NCBI GenBank assembly: GCA_021849745.1
Contig: JAJZSN010000012.1
Coordinates: 1-48,624, forward strand
Length of the DNA: 48,624 nt
Source: Bacillota bacterium
Lineage (GTDB): Bacteria > Bacillota > GCA-003054495 > Carboxydocellales > JAJZSN01
Direction of reading: 5' to 3'
The notes under the pieces were generated by a model. The model saw nothing but the letters and a program-made list of their open reading frames with translations, had not been told where the DNA came from and made no database searches. The translations under genes and the position numbers were made by a program. Positions within the stretch are counted from its first letter, which is position 1. Each line of letters opens with the position of its first letter. Shown here piece after piece: positions 1-8,277 of this stretch.

Positions 1-28
1 ATGGATGACAGTAATGCTCCTTTCGGTT

Positions 29-1234
29 TTAATCAACCTTGATAATCATAGCAGTACCTTGTGCCAAACCACCACAAATTGCCGCTACACCATACCCTCC
101 GCCCCGTCGCCGCAGTTCATGAATCATGGTCATCACGATTCTGGCACCACTGGAGGTATTGGGATGGCCAATGGCAATGGCGCCGCCGTTAACATTGAGA
201 TTTTCTCTAATCTTTTTAAGTTTTGCGGAGTCACCGTCAGCCAGGAGTTTACTGCTGACCAGAGTTACGGCTGCAAAAGCTTCGTTGATTTCAACTACTT
301 TCATATCGTCAATACTCAATGCTGCCTTCTTCAATGCCGACTGAATGGCCCCAGCAGGAGTTTCCACTAAAAGGTGTGGCTTTAGAGCGATGCTTGCGGA
401 TGACACTATGGTCGCCATAATCGGCAACCCTAAGGCAAGGGCTTTTTCCTTGCTCATTAACATGACTCCAGTCGCACCATCATTCAAACCAGGAGCATTA
501 CCAGCCGTGCAGGTCGGACTACCGTATATCGGTGGCAGTTTGGCCAGTTTTTCTAAGGAAATATCGGCGCGGTACTGTTCATCAATTTCTAAGCTGATCG
601 GATCCCCTTTCTTCTGAGGGATAGCTAAGGACATCATTTCTTCCTTAAATTTACCGGCGGCATGGGAGGCACCATATCGCTGGTGGCTAAGCAGTGCCCA
701 TTCATTCTGTTCATCACGACTGACACCGTGCTCCAAAGCCATATTTCCGGCATCTACCGCTACCGGTGCATAGTCCTTGTAGCCCAATTCAAATATGGGA
801 TCCTCCATAGTCACCGGTCCCATCCGGTGTCCGGCAAATCTCAGTTTCCTCAGGATCAGCGGCATCTGACTGAATGTGGTAACCCCGCCGGCAATGACCA
901 CTTCTGCTTCACCTGCCTGAATGGTCATCACTCCTAACCGCATTGCTTCCATTGCTGAGGTGCAGGCCGTATCTAACGAGACTGACGGTGTTTCCGGGGG
1001 CATCCCGGCCTTTATGAGAGTTTGCCGGGCAATTACCGGGGTATAAACATCTTTAAATGACACTGTATCACCGACACCCCAGAAAACATTATCCACGGTA
1101 CCTTCATAAGCACTTCGTTTGATAACCTCTCTCATAACTGTAGCACCGAGATCAACCGGATTGTGGTCTTTTAGACTGCCTCCAAATCTTCCGAAAGGGG
1201 TTCTGGCAGCACTTACAATTACAACCTCTTTCAC
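29..1234 (-). CDS. Thiolase (acetyl-CoA C-acyltransferase family)
   Basis: A 401-residue thiolase, expected to cleave a 3-ketoacyl-CoA with CoA to acetyl-CoA and a shortened acyl-CoA (or the reverse). The nucleophilic Cys is C91 in LDTACTSAM. The NEAFA motif, the GHP histidine motif (GGAIAIGHP) and the C-terminal acid/base Cys (ICGGLAQG) are all present. The last motif departs from the common CIGGGQG, and GHPNTSSG replaces the usual GHPxGxSG, so the acyl pocket may be atypical. It starts at GTG 1234 after AAGGAGAG with a 6-base spacer, only 17 bases behind the SDR, and is the last gene seen of the hpd operon. The family is certain; the substrate is not. It could supply the thiolase step missing from the decayed operon near 24-26 kb. 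Confidence 0.9.
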   Translation of the reverse strand: MKEVVIVSAARTPFGRFGGSLKDHNPVDLGATVMREVIKRSAYEGTVDNVFWGVGDTVSFKDVYTPVIARQTLIKAGMPPETPSVSLDTACTSAMEAMRLGVMTIQAGEAEVVIAGGVTTFSQMPLILRKLRFAGHRMGPVTMEDPIFELGYKDYAPVAVDAGNMALEHGVSRDEQNEWALLSHQRYGASHAAGKFKEEMMSLAIPQKKGDPISLEIDEQYRADISLEKLAKLPPIYGSPTCTAGNAPGLNDGATGVMLMSKEKALALGLPIMATIVSSASIALKPHLLVETPAGAIQSALKKAALSIDDMKVVEINEAFAAVTLVSSKLLADGDSAKLKKIRENLNVNGGAIAIGHPNTSSGARIVMTMIHELRRRGGGYGVAAICGGLAQGTAMIIKVD

Positions 1235-1251
1235 TTACATCTCTCCTTAAT

Positions 1252-2028
1252 TTAATGAATTGTCCACCCACCATCAACCACCAACACTTGGCCATAGACG
1301 TAATCAGAAGCTTTTGAAGCCAAGTACACGACAGTTCCTTTGAGGTCATCATCATTGCCAAATCGACCGGCCGGAATATAGTCAAGAAATTCTTTGCGGT
1401 TCATCTCAATTACCTTTTCAGCAATATGAGTTGGAAACCACCCGGGTGAAATAGCATTTACGTTCACTCCCATAGGAGCCCACTTTACTGCCAGGTCCCT
1501 GGTCAGATTGAGCATCGCCCCTTTGCTTGCATTGTAGGCCGTTGCATCCATAATACTGGTTTTGGCCCCAACCAAGCCAAATATCGATGAAATATTGATG
1601 ATTTTGCCGCTGCCCTGTCTTTTCATGACCTTAAAAGCTTCTTTTGCAGCGATAAAACTTCCAGTCAGGTTGACGTTAATCACCTGCTTCCATTTGTCCA
1701 TGGGATATTCGTCAGCAGGCGCTCCCCAAGTAGTTCCCGAGTTGTTGATTAAAATATCCAGGCGGCCAAAGGTCTTCACAGTCTGATTGACCAGATTAAC
1801 TATGTCCTCCTCCTTGGCTAAATCACATTTTACTGCGAGAGCCTCAACCCCGTATGATTGTTTGATTTCAAACGCGGCAGTTTCACAGCGTTCCACCTTC
1901 CGGGCAGCAAGGACAACATTGGCACCAAACTCGGCTAAGGCTTCAGCCATCTGTTTGCCTAACCCGGTGGCGCCACCGGTGATTACCGCCGTTTTGCCGG
2001 AAAGATTGAATAAATCTTTCAAATTCAT
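1252..2028 (-). CDS. Short-chain dehydrogenase/reductase (3-hydroxyacyl-CoA-type)
   Basis: A classical SDR of 258 residues: the dinucleotide-binding TGGATGLG near the N-terminus, NNSG, a catalytic Ser in NISSIFG, YNASK with Tyr and Lys, and the usual C-terminal VVDGGW. It should oxidise or reduce an alcohol/ketone with NAD(P). Between crotonases and a thiolase, the natural job is the 3-hydroxyacyl-CoA dehydrogenase step. I start it at ATG 2028, 9 bases after AAAGGTGG, rather than at the upstream in-frame TTG at 2037. Substrate chain type is not readable from sequence. Confidence 0.88.
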   Translation of the reverse strand: MNLKDLFNLSGKTAVITGGATGLGKQMAEALAEFGANVVLAARKVERCETAAFEIKQSYGVEALAVKCDLAKEEDIVNLVNQTVKTFGRLDILINNSGTTWGAPADEYPMDKWKQVINVNLTGSFIAAKEAFKVMKRQGSGKIINISSIFGLVGAKTSIMDATAYNASKGAMLNLTRDLAVKWAPMGVNVNAISPGWFPTHIAEKVIEMNRKEFLDYIPAGRFGNDDDLKGTVVYLASKASDYVYGQVLVVDGGWTIH

Positions 2029-2074
2029 CACTATCAACCACCTTTGATCTAAACTTTAAAAGTTAACGGTTTCC

Positions 2075-2857
2075 TTAGGAACCCGTATATTGAGGAGTTC
2101 TCTTTTCTAAGAAGGCCTTCATTCCTTCTTTTTGATCCTGAGTCGAGAAGCAGTGCGCAAAACAGTTCAACTCAAACGCCAACCCCTCTTCGGTATCTGA
2201 GCCTACCGCACGATGAATGGACCTTTTAGCCATGGCAAGAGCAATCGGCGCCTTTTGGGATAACTTTTTCGCCAACTGAACTGCTGACGGCATCAGTTGG
2301 TCAGCCTCGACCACCTGATGCACTAAACCGAGCTGCAAAGCTTGTTCTGCGGAAACCAAATCACCAAGCATAATCATCTCCTTGGCTTTGCTGACTCCCA
2401 CCAGCCTTGTCAGACGCTGCGTCCCCCCATTCCCCGGGATAATACCTAAATTGATTTCCGGCTGACCAAATTTAGCGGAACTTGCAGCCACCCGGAAATC
2501 ACAAGCCAAAGCTAATTCACAGCCCCCACCCAGGGCTAATCCGTTTATGGCAGCAATAACCGGCTGTGACATGGACTCAATCCGGAAGGATACTTCCTTA
2601 GCTGCTTCACCAAACAGGAGAGCATCATTGGAACTCATGATACTCATTGCGGCAATGTCTGCTCCGGCAATAAAGGCCTTACTGCCGGCTCCCGTAATTA
2701 TCACCGCCTTCACCATCGGGTTGGAGGTCAACTTTGTCAAAGCTTCTTTTAATTCATGATAGACGGCAGGACTTAGGGCATTTAGGGTTTCAGGTCGATT
2801 AATAATTATGGTCGCTATCCCTTCATCTACGTTGACAAGCATATACTCAAAATCCAT
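2075..2857 (-). CDS. Enoyl-CoA hydratase/isomerase (crotonase) 1
   Basis: A 260-residue crotonase-fold protein, full length for the family. The oxyanion-hole segment (AFIAGADIAAM) and both catalytic glutamates of true hydratases are present: one in GGGCELALACD, the other in FGQPEINLGIIPGNGGTQR. It therefore probably hydrates a trans-2-enoyl-CoA to the 3-hydroxyacyl-CoA. The start is ATG 2857, 8 bases after GAAGGTGAG; an upstream in-frame GTG at 2866 overlaps that site. It follows crotonase 2 by 45 bases and precedes the SDR by 46 bases, in one transcription unit with hpdBCA. The closest in-window relative by motif is the decayed crotonase at 24453-25017. Confidence 0.9.
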   Translation of the reverse strand: MDFEYMLVNVDEGIATIIINRPETLNALSPAVYHELKEALTKLTSNPMVKAVIITGAGSKAFIAGADIAAMSIMSSNDALLFGEAAKEVSFRIESMSQPVIAAINGLALGGGCELALACDFRVAASSAKFGQPEINLGIIPGNGGTQRLTRLVGVSKAKEMIMLGDLVSAEQALQLGLVHQVVEADQLMPSAVQLAKKLSQKAPIALAMAKRSIHRAVGSDTEEGLAFELNCFAHCFSTQDQKEGMKAFLEKRTPQYTGS

Positions 2858-2902
2858 GCAAACCACTCACCTTCTCCATTTACGTGGCTCGTTCCACTAA
2901 TT

Positions 2903-3682
2903 CTATTTCCCTCTAAAAACAGGCTTCCGTTTCTCTAAAAACGCCCCCGTTCCTTCTTTAAAGTCTTCGGTATCAGCCAGCATACCCAGGCCTTGGGCCT
3001 CATAATGAAGTAATGCGTCAATATCTTTATAGGCCAAATTTATTATCTCTTTGATTGTCTTAAGCACTAAAGGGGGTTTTTGGGCTAACTCTTTGGCCCA
3101 AGCATTAGCTTCTGTAAGAACTTGCTCAGCCGGTACTGCCTTGTTAACCAAGCCAATCTCAGCAGCTTCTTTCCCACTGATTGGTTTTCCAAAACAAATA
3201 ATTTCTTTAGCTTTTAACGGATTAATAATGCGAGGAAGTTTAGCAGAACCACCACCCGCTGGGATGGCCCCTATATTTACTTCCGATAAACCTATCTTGG
3301 CATTTTCGGCAGCAATTCTAAAATCAGAAGCAATCAATAGCTCGCATCCGGCGCCTAAAGCATACCCTCTTACAGCTGATACTACTGGTTTGCTTAGCTT
3401 TTCCAACCTCCCAAAACACTCCTGGTATTTTCTGCTGAAGGCATACCCGGAAAAGCTGGAATTTACTTTATTAACTTCTGTAATATCGGCCCCAGTACAA
3501 AAAAACTTTTCACTCCCGGCTATGATCAAACACTTAATTTCATCGGATTTTTCTGCTTCATCTATAACCTCATGCAATTCATCTAATGCAACCTGGTTAA
3601 GGGCATTCATCTGCGAAGGCCTATTTATGGTAATTGTAAGTATTCCTTCTACCAATGCAGTTTCCAATGTCTCGTATGACAT
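2903..3682 (-). CDS. Enoyl-CoA hydratase/isomerase (crotonase) 2
   Basis: A 259-residue crotonase with an intact oxyanion segment (FFCTGADITEV) and both glutamates (GAGCELLIASD and IGLSEVNIGAIPAGGG). The GG of the usual GLALGGGCE is GYALGAGCE here, and GGTQRL is replaced by GGSAKLPR. It is thus clearly not a recent copy of crotonase 1 and may act on a different intermediate. Start ATG 3682 follows GGAGGG. A 100-base AT-rich gap separates it from hpdA, the largest gap inside this operon, so a secondary promoter there is possible. Two dissimilar crotonases in one operon suggest two double-bond steps or a hydratase plus a ring or C-C hydrolase. Confidence 0.88.
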   Translation of the reverse strand: MSYETLETALVEGILTITINRPSQMNALNQVALDELHEVIDEAEKSDEIKCLIIAGSEKFFCTGADITEVNKVNSSFSGYAFSRKYQECFGRLEKLSKPVVSAVRGYALGAGCELLIASDFRIAAENAKIGLSEVNIGAIPAGGGSAKLPRIINPLKAKEIICFGKPISGKEAAEIGLVNKAVPAEQVLTEANAWAKELAQKPPLVLKTIKEIINLAYKDIDALLHYEAQGLGMLADTEDFKEGTGAFLEKRKPVFRGK

Positions 3683-3782
3683 TATTCACCCTCCATTCTT
3701 ATACATAGAATAAAATGCAAAGTAACAAGACTGTAACCTTGCTTGTAAATTCTCACCACCTTTTCATGCAGCTCGTCTTTTT

Positions 3783-4733
3783 CTAAAACGGAGTATTTGA
3801 ACCGATAAAACAGCCTATATTATGTTCTAAAAATATCTTTTGGACATGTTTCATCTTTTCTAAAGATGGTCCAGTGTGGTCGGAATATTTATATTGAATA
3901 CCTAACTGTTTATACTTTGAATCCCCCATACAATGAAAAGGAAGTATGTTAACGATATCTAAATTAATTTCTTTCAGAAACTCGGCCGTGGCGGTGATAT
4001 TCTCATCGGTGTCGTTGTATCCCTCGATAATTGGTATCCTTATTACGAGCAGGCCGGGCCAATCCGTAGCGGCCAGGGCCCTGATGTTTTTGAGGATAAT
4101 ATCGTTTCTGACTCCGGTTCCTTTCAGATGCATTTCGGGTTCCATGTGCTTGATATCGGTAAAAACAACATCGACAGATTGGAGTAAATTTAAGAATTTT
4201 TCCGTATGTACATAAGCGCTTGTTTCAATGGAAGTATGGATGAATTCTGCTTTACAGGTCTTAAGAACTTCCAGTAAGAATTCATGTTGGTGGAAGGGCT
4301 CTCCACCCGTAAAAGTAACGCCACCGCCATCTCCCCAAAACTTCATATCTCTTCTAATGATCTCCATCAATTCTCCCACTGTCATCCATTTGCCAGCCAG
4401 CGCTAAGGCTTCATAAATACAAGCTTTCGTACATTCAAAATGACCGCACTGGTTACATTTACTAACGTCGATTGTAATTGGTTGCTCGACAACACCGGTT
4501 TTCACTACAGCGTTATAGGGACACGACGAAATACATCTCCTGCAATTGCGATTAAAATAATTACATTTGCTGGTTCTATACATTACCCTCTGCCTCAACT
4601 CCTGACCTTCAGGATTTGAACACCACCCGCATCGCAAAGGACACCCGCTAAGAAATACCAGGCTACGACAACCAGGTCCATCATGCACCGAAAAGCCCTG
4701 AATATCAAAAATTAGTCCCTTACCTTGAGTCAC
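3783..4733 (-). CDS. hpdA: 4-hydroxyphenylacetate decarboxylase activating enzyme (radical SAM)
   Basis: The radical SAM activase of 316 residues that installs the glycyl radical on HpdB. The radical SAM CxxxCxxC is seen as CPLRCGWC, preceded by IFDIQGFSVHDGPG, the signature of GRE activases. It also carries an eight-Cys ferredoxin-like insert for two extra Fe-S clusters. The first set is spaced C-x6-C-x2-C-x3-CP and the second C-x2-C-x4-C-x3-C, both looser than the usual C-x2-C-x2-C-x3-C. The SAM-binding FTGGEP motif is present. I choose GTG 4733, 10 bases after AAAGGAG; a TTG at 4757 lies upstream of that site. It follows hpdC by 33 bases, giving the classic hpdB-hpdC-hpdA order. Confidence 0.9.
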   Translation of the reverse strand: MTQGKGLIFDIQGFSVHDGPGCRSLVFLSGCPLRCGWCSNPEGQELRQRVMYRTSKCNYFNRNCRRCISSCPYNAVVKTGVVEQPITIDVSKCNQCGHFECTKACIYEALALAGKWMTVGELMEIIRRDMKFWGDGGGVTFTGGEPFHQHEFLLEVLKTCKAEFIHTSIETSAYVHTEKFLNLLQSVDVVFTDIKHMEPEMHLKGTGVRNDIILKNIRALAATDWPGLLVIRIPIIEGYNDTDENITATAEFLKEINLDIVNILPFHCMGDSKYKQLGIQYKYSDHTGPSLEKMKHVQKIFLEHNIGCFIGSNTPF

Positions 4734-4766
4734 AGAGATAACACTCCTTTCGAACAATTTGATAAT

Positions 4767-5045
4767 CTAGGGCGACTTCTTTTTGCGGTATTGTTCACAG
4801 GTCACTGCATTTAATTCTGCATAAGTCCACGGTTCCGTTGTCTCAGCCTGACATACTCCAAGGTCGGCCTGAGCTGAATCGGGCTTGAAGTTATTACAGT
4901 TTTCACACTTTGGCAGCATCTTGTAACTTTCACAAACAGGTGAGTCTATCATAACCATTTGTTTATGCACATGACATACTCCCTTGACTACATCTACAGG
5001 CGCAAAGTTTCTGCAGTCCTTATGCATCATTACAGTGTTATTCAT
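4767..5045 (-). CDS. hpdC: 4-hydroxyphenylacetate decarboxylase small (Fe-S) subunit
   Basis: A 92-residue Cys-rich protein matching the HpdC subunit, which binds two [4Fe-4S] clusters and is required for a stable, active decarboxylase complex. The family's cluster-1 ligands are one His and three Cys (His3, Cys6, Cys19, Cys36); here H8, C11, C24 and C38 match. Cluster 2 (Cys45, 48, 61, 78) is matched by C47, C50, C65 and C83. The family numbering is from memory of the Clostridium scatologenes enzyme. The His-x2-Cys start is a distinctive mark that excludes a plain ferredoxin or the single-cluster small subunits of benzylsuccinate synthase. It starts at ATG 5045 after GGGAGGGG and lies 46 bases from hpdB. 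Confidence 0.92.
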   Translation of the reverse strand: MNNTVMMHKDCRNFAPVDVVKGVCHVHKQMVMIDSPVCESYKMLPKCENCNNFKPDSAQADLGVCQAETTEPWTYAELNAVTCEQYRKKKSP

Positions 5046-5091
5046 AATATTACAACCCCTCCCATGAATAAAATTACATTTTTATCAGACA

Positions 5092-7803
5092 TTAGACTGA
5101 TTCGTATTCGGTTCTTACTATGACCTCATCCTGTATGTGAGCGCCTAACTCAACCCAATACTGGGTGAATCCGGCTACGCGTACCATCAGGTCACGGTAA
5201 TTGTCCGGATTTGCTTTGGCATCGCGCAAGACTTTGGAGTCTACAACATTATATTGAATATGGAAACCGCCCGCCCCCAGATATGCTTTTGTCAACTCCA
5301 GCAGTTTGCGTGATCCCACCAAGCCATTGATGGCACTCGGATGAACCTTAATATTCAACTGGGAGTTCTGGGACTTGGTCTGATCCCAGCAGGTTGCCGA
5401 AGCAAAAATGGCGTATGGTCCATTTCTGTCCGTACCTGGATATGGCGACATTGAGGCGTCTGCATACCCCGTGCCTCTAAGTCTTCCGTCAGGAGTTGCC
5501 AGGGTTACCGCTCCCTGCGCACCGTGGGTAGAAACTGAGATCTGACATGCATAGAGGGGTTTGGCGTACAATGATTCGTAATTTGTACACATATTACAGA
5601 ACCATTCTTCGTATTCTTTGAGGATACTATCGGCGAACTGGTCTGCATTACCCATCTTCGGTGCGGACAAACAGTCACTGAGAATATCATCCCAGGTCTC
5701 GCCGCCTTCCTTCTTGACTTGTTCCGCCAAAGAGTAACTGCCGGTTTCTTCGGCTGTTATAAAGCCAAAGTTTGCCAGGATTGCTTCTCGAATTTGATCA
5801 AGGTTATATTTCTTGTCTTCGTATACCAGCATTTTGAGAGATGCCAGTGAGTTAACCAGATTGGCAGTGCCGCAGCTTTCTACGCTGAAGGTCCCGTTAT
5901 AGCGGATACCCATATTGCCTATGTGGCGCCCGGTAGTAAGGCAATCAGGCTTAAGCATGGAGTGAAAGACAGACATGTTTTTTTTGCGCCATATATCATG
6001 TTGGATATTGTTGCAGCGGGTAAGTATCCCAACAGCCATTTCATAATACTGTTTGTAGGTTTCCCATAGTTCATCATAGGTCTCCAGCTTTTTGTTATGC
6101 GCCGGAAAGACCTGCAAACCAACTCTGTGGTCATAGCCGTTGAAGAGAAGACACTCCAGTATTTTAGGATTAGCCAGAAAATGCACTCCTACCGATGTCG
6201 GCTGACCGGCTCCTCCTGGGATGATGTATGTTTTTTCATTTAACGTCAGTTCGTGCCAACTGCCCGCAGATGTTTCCAGACAACCGCCAATTGACCAGGC
6301 GCGGGCCTCTTCCTGAGTCATTCCCTCAGGGCCATAGTGCCAGAGCAAAAAATCAATGGCATTTTTGTTGTTCATCCAGGCGGGGTAACCGGTGCCAGTC
6401 TTGTTGCACTCAATTGCTTTAAGAAGAAAGTCATCAGGAAGTTTCTCATCATACAGTACTGATAAGGTAGGTTGCGGGCACGGACACCTGATTGCAGCCT
6501 CAATGATAAGAATCTCCAGCCTGTTGCTGGCAGGCTGCCCATCTCTGGTCAGTCCCCCCAGGCACAGGTTATTGAAGGTATTGCCTGATGACACTCCGGC
6601 GGTAATAGCTTTAGGTTTCAGGGCATCTATACAGGTCATTTTTACCCTGTAGAGTTCAAGCAACTCTATAACTTCTTCTTCAGTTGTCCGTCCGGCAGCC
6701 ATATCCTGCTCAAACCACGGCCAGAGTATTTGTCCCACGCGTCCTGGAGACATGCCTGAAACTGTATCTTCATTGAGTACAGCTATATGTAAGATATATA
6801 TCAACTGCAGTGCTTCACGGAAGGTTCGCGGCTGATTGTGGGCAATCCACTCCAGACAGGCTGTGATTTCTTCATACTCAGATTTCTGAATGGGGTCTGT
6901 CTCCAGTTCGGCAAGTCTGTGGGCTTCTGCGGCATAGTTAAGTATCCAGGTTTGAATACCTTCCAAAATCAAGCCAACTGCCTCATAGAAGTAGAGACGA
7001 TCCATTCCGGTTATGCCATCACCATCAGCATAACCAGCAACTTCAGCCTTGCGCTCCTGAGCCAGTTCCATCAGACCATCGAAACCATATTGAAGCGGGA
7101 AGTAATAGTTCATGATTTCCCGGCCAAGTGGCTCGGTAAAACCTGAATCGAACATACAAATACTGCTGCGCATGAGTTTTTCTTTAAAATCGTATCCGGG
7201 AACCATCTGCTCGTAACGGTTGCACACATCCTCAACAGATTTCCCGACCCATTCGTAGGCAACCTTGTTCATAGCCAGAACCTCTTCCTGGCGGACTCCG
7301 AACTTGCCGGCTACAGAGACAACCTTCCCGAAGTCCTGGGTCACATTCCCGCCACCGGTACCAAACTTGATTACATCGTCAGAGACTGCACTTCCTTTCT
7401 GCAGGGCTGCTTTATATAGTTCATCCTCCTTGAGCATGAAGTACCGCTCTGAATTCGCCGGATTCGGAAAGGATCCCCTGTAATAGCGGGTCTTCCCCAT
7501 TACCAGCTTTTCACCCGGTAAGATGGTAGGTGTACTGTGCGAAAAGGCATGCTTAAGTGCAGCAGCCCTTCTTACAATATCAACCTCCCCTTCAAGCTCA
7601 CTCCACTTTCTGGTATACCAGTAGGGAAACTCTATTGTGGCTGAAGAGAGTGTATTCAAATACAAATCTAGAAGCTTTTTGGCGCGGGGGCCCGGTTCTT
7701 TCTTAATCTCCCGTGCTGTCAGGCTTTCCGGGGCAGCTCCACCATATTGAAATTCAATGGGAATACCTTTTTCTTTCAGAATATCTGCAAGTTTTTTAGG
7801 CAT
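5092..7803 (-). CDS. hpdB: 4-hydroxyphenylacetate decarboxylase, glycyl radical subunit
   Basis: A 903-residue glycyl radical enzyme that decarboxylates 4-hydroxyphenylacetate to p-cresol. Active-site residues reported for the clostridial enzyme (Ser344, Phe405, Cys503, Glu505, His536, Glu637, Gly873, from memory) all occur here at a constant offset of +5: S349, F410, C508 and E510 in GGCLETS, H541, E642 in FSVESCGT, and radical G878 in RVAGFTQYW. E642 corresponds to the residue that contacts the substrate para-hydroxyl, which favours hydroxyarylacetate over plain phenylacetate or indoleacetate. The protein is full length. Start ATG 7803 follows AAAGGAGG. A strong -24/-12 promoter lies 69 bases upstream. 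Downstream are hpdC and hpdA, then four beta-oxidation-type genes, an unusual extension for this operon. Confidence 0.93.
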   Translation of the reverse strand: MPKKLADILKEKGIPIEFQYGGAAPESLTAREIKKEPGPRAKKLLDLYLNTLSSATIEFPYWYTRKWSELEGEVDIVRRAAALKHAFSHSTPTILPGEKLVMGKTRYYRGSFPNPANSERYFMLKEDELYKAALQKGSAVSDDVIKFGTGGGNVTQDFGKVVSVAGKFGVRQEEVLAMNKVAYEWVGKSVEDVCNRYEQMVPGYDFKEKLMRSSICMFDSGFTEPLGREIMNYYFPLQYGFDGLMELAQERKAEVAGYADGDGITGMDRLYFYEAVGLILEGIQTWILNYAAEAHRLAELETDPIQKSEYEEITACLEWIAHNQPRTFREALQLIYILHIAVLNEDTVSGMSPGRVGQILWPWFEQDMAAGRTTEEEVIELLELYRVKMTCIDALKPKAITAGVSSGNTFNNLCLGGLTRDGQPASNRLEILIIEAAIRCPCPQPTLSVLYDEKLPDDFLLKAIECNKTGTGYPAWMNNKNAIDFLLWHYGPEGMTQEEARAWSIGGCLETSAGSWHELTLNEKTYIIPGGAGQPTSVGVHFLANPKILECLLFNGYDHRVGLQVFPAHNKKLETYDELWETYKQYYEMAVGILTRCNNIQHDIWRKKNMSVFHSMLKPDCLTTGRHIGNMGIRYNGTFSVESCGTANLVNSLASLKMLVYEDKKYNLDQIREAILANFGFITAEETGSYSLAEQVKKEGGETWDDILSDCLSAPKMGNADQFADSILKEYEEWFCNMCTNYESLYAKPLYACQISVSTHGAQGAVTLATPDGRLRGTGYADASMSPYPGTDRNGPYAIFASATCWDQTKSQNSQLNIKVHPSAINGLVGSRKLLELTKAYLGAGGFHIQYNVVDSKVLRDAKANPDNYRDLMVRVAGFTQYWVELGAHIQDEVIVRTEYESV

Positions 7804-7871
7804 GGTCTTTACCTCCTTTAAAAATATCTCAATAGTCGTAAATTATATCCTTACAGTTACAGATTAGATAT

Positions 7872-7886
7872 GCAATTATTGTGCCA
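7872..7886 (-). promoter_or_regulatory. Sigma-54 (-24/-12) promoter of the hpd operon
   Basis: Read on the minus strand this is TGGCAC-AATAA-TTGC, a full match to the -24/-12 consensus, with GG and GC separated by exactly 10 bases. The expected transcript start is near 7861, leaving a leader of about 58 bases before hpdB. A sigma-54 activator gene lies directly opposite, and a palindrome sits about 200 bases upstream, the normal enhancer layout. Confidence 0.88.
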
Positions 7887-8053
7887 ACTATTTCAAAGAA
7901 GCGAGGGCGGTTGAAAAAGAAAGTCCGAAGGCAGGCCCAATACAGGTTGATGATTTGGGCGTGATTCCTTTAAAGCTTTGGTTTCGAGGAATTAATAGTA
8001 ATTATGTGGCTAAATACTGGCCAGTAAATAGCACAATTTTAGATGATAATTAA
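7887..8053 (+). pseudogene. Possible tail of a lost plus-strand gene
   Basis: One plus-strand frame is open from an upstream TAG near 7868 to a TAA at 8051-8053, about 60 codons, with no credible start codon or ribosome binding site. Its last part (for example GVIPLKLWFRGINSNY) reads like normal protein and ends 30 bases before the palindrome at 8083-8123. It could be the C-terminal remnant of a gene removed when the hpd promoter region formed, or chance. I recognise no family. Confidence 0.25.
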
Positions 8054-8082
8054 ACGAAAAGTTGCCTGTATAGTAAATTGTT

Positions 8083-8123
8083 AAAAAACCTATATGGCAA
8101 CATATTTGCCATATAGGTTTTTT
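8083..8123. promoter_or_regulatory. Perfect palindrome, probable sigma-54 activator enhancer site (copy 1)
   Basis: Two 18-base arms (8083-8100 and 8106-8123) are perfect reverse complements around a 5-base spacer CATAT. The centre reads ATGGCAA-CATAT-TTGCCAT. It lies about 200 bases upstream of the hpdB -24/-12 promoter and about 75 bases upstream of the regulator's own -24/-12 promoter. The same core, with different outer arms, recurs at 22727-22761 upstream of a third such promoter, which favours a protein-binding site. The A6 and T6 ends also make it look like a bidirectional terminator, and it could be both. Confidence 0.65.
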
Positions 8124-8197
8124 ATTGGTGAAATAGTTGCTATGATTGCAACCGTTTGACCCAAAAAACAACAGGTTAAAACAGTTTTTTTTACCGT

Positions 8198-8212
8198 TGG
8201 CATTAAATTTGC
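8198..8212 (+). promoter_or_regulatory. Sigma-54 (-24/-12) promoter of the activator gene
   Basis: TGGCAT-TAAAT-TTGC on the plus strand, with GG at 8199-8200 and GC at 8211-8212, gives the exact 10-base spacing. It deviates from TGGCAC only at the sixth base. The predicted transcript start is near 8223, about 55 bases before the ATG at 8278. It implies that the activator is itself expressed from a sigma-54 promoter, probably as positive autoregulation. Confidence 0.78.
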
Positions 8213-8277
8213 TTTATTTTATCTTCCAGTAGTCTAAAATTAAAAATACAAATATATTGTTCTGGGGTGAGCAGGCT

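Noticed and set aside
3051..3713. Long plus-strand open frame opposite crotonase 2
   Set aside because: It is a shadow of the minus-strand gene: no ribosome binding site, no family features, and the minus-strand frame encodes a full crotonase.
5092..7803. GRE 1 as benzylsuccinate or hydroxybenzylsuccinate synthase, suggested by the beta-oxidation genes downstream
   Set aside because: The GGCLETS motif, all decarboxylase active-site residues at a constant offset and the His/Cys pattern of the small subunit fit 4-hydroxyphenylacetate decarboxylase, not fumarate-adding enzymes.
8083..8123. Palindrome 1 as only a bidirectional terminator
   Set aside because: The A6/T6 ends allow it, but the core and spacer recur at 22727-22761 without T-runs and at the right distance from a sigma-54 promoter. 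I therefore favour a binding site, while keeping dual use open.
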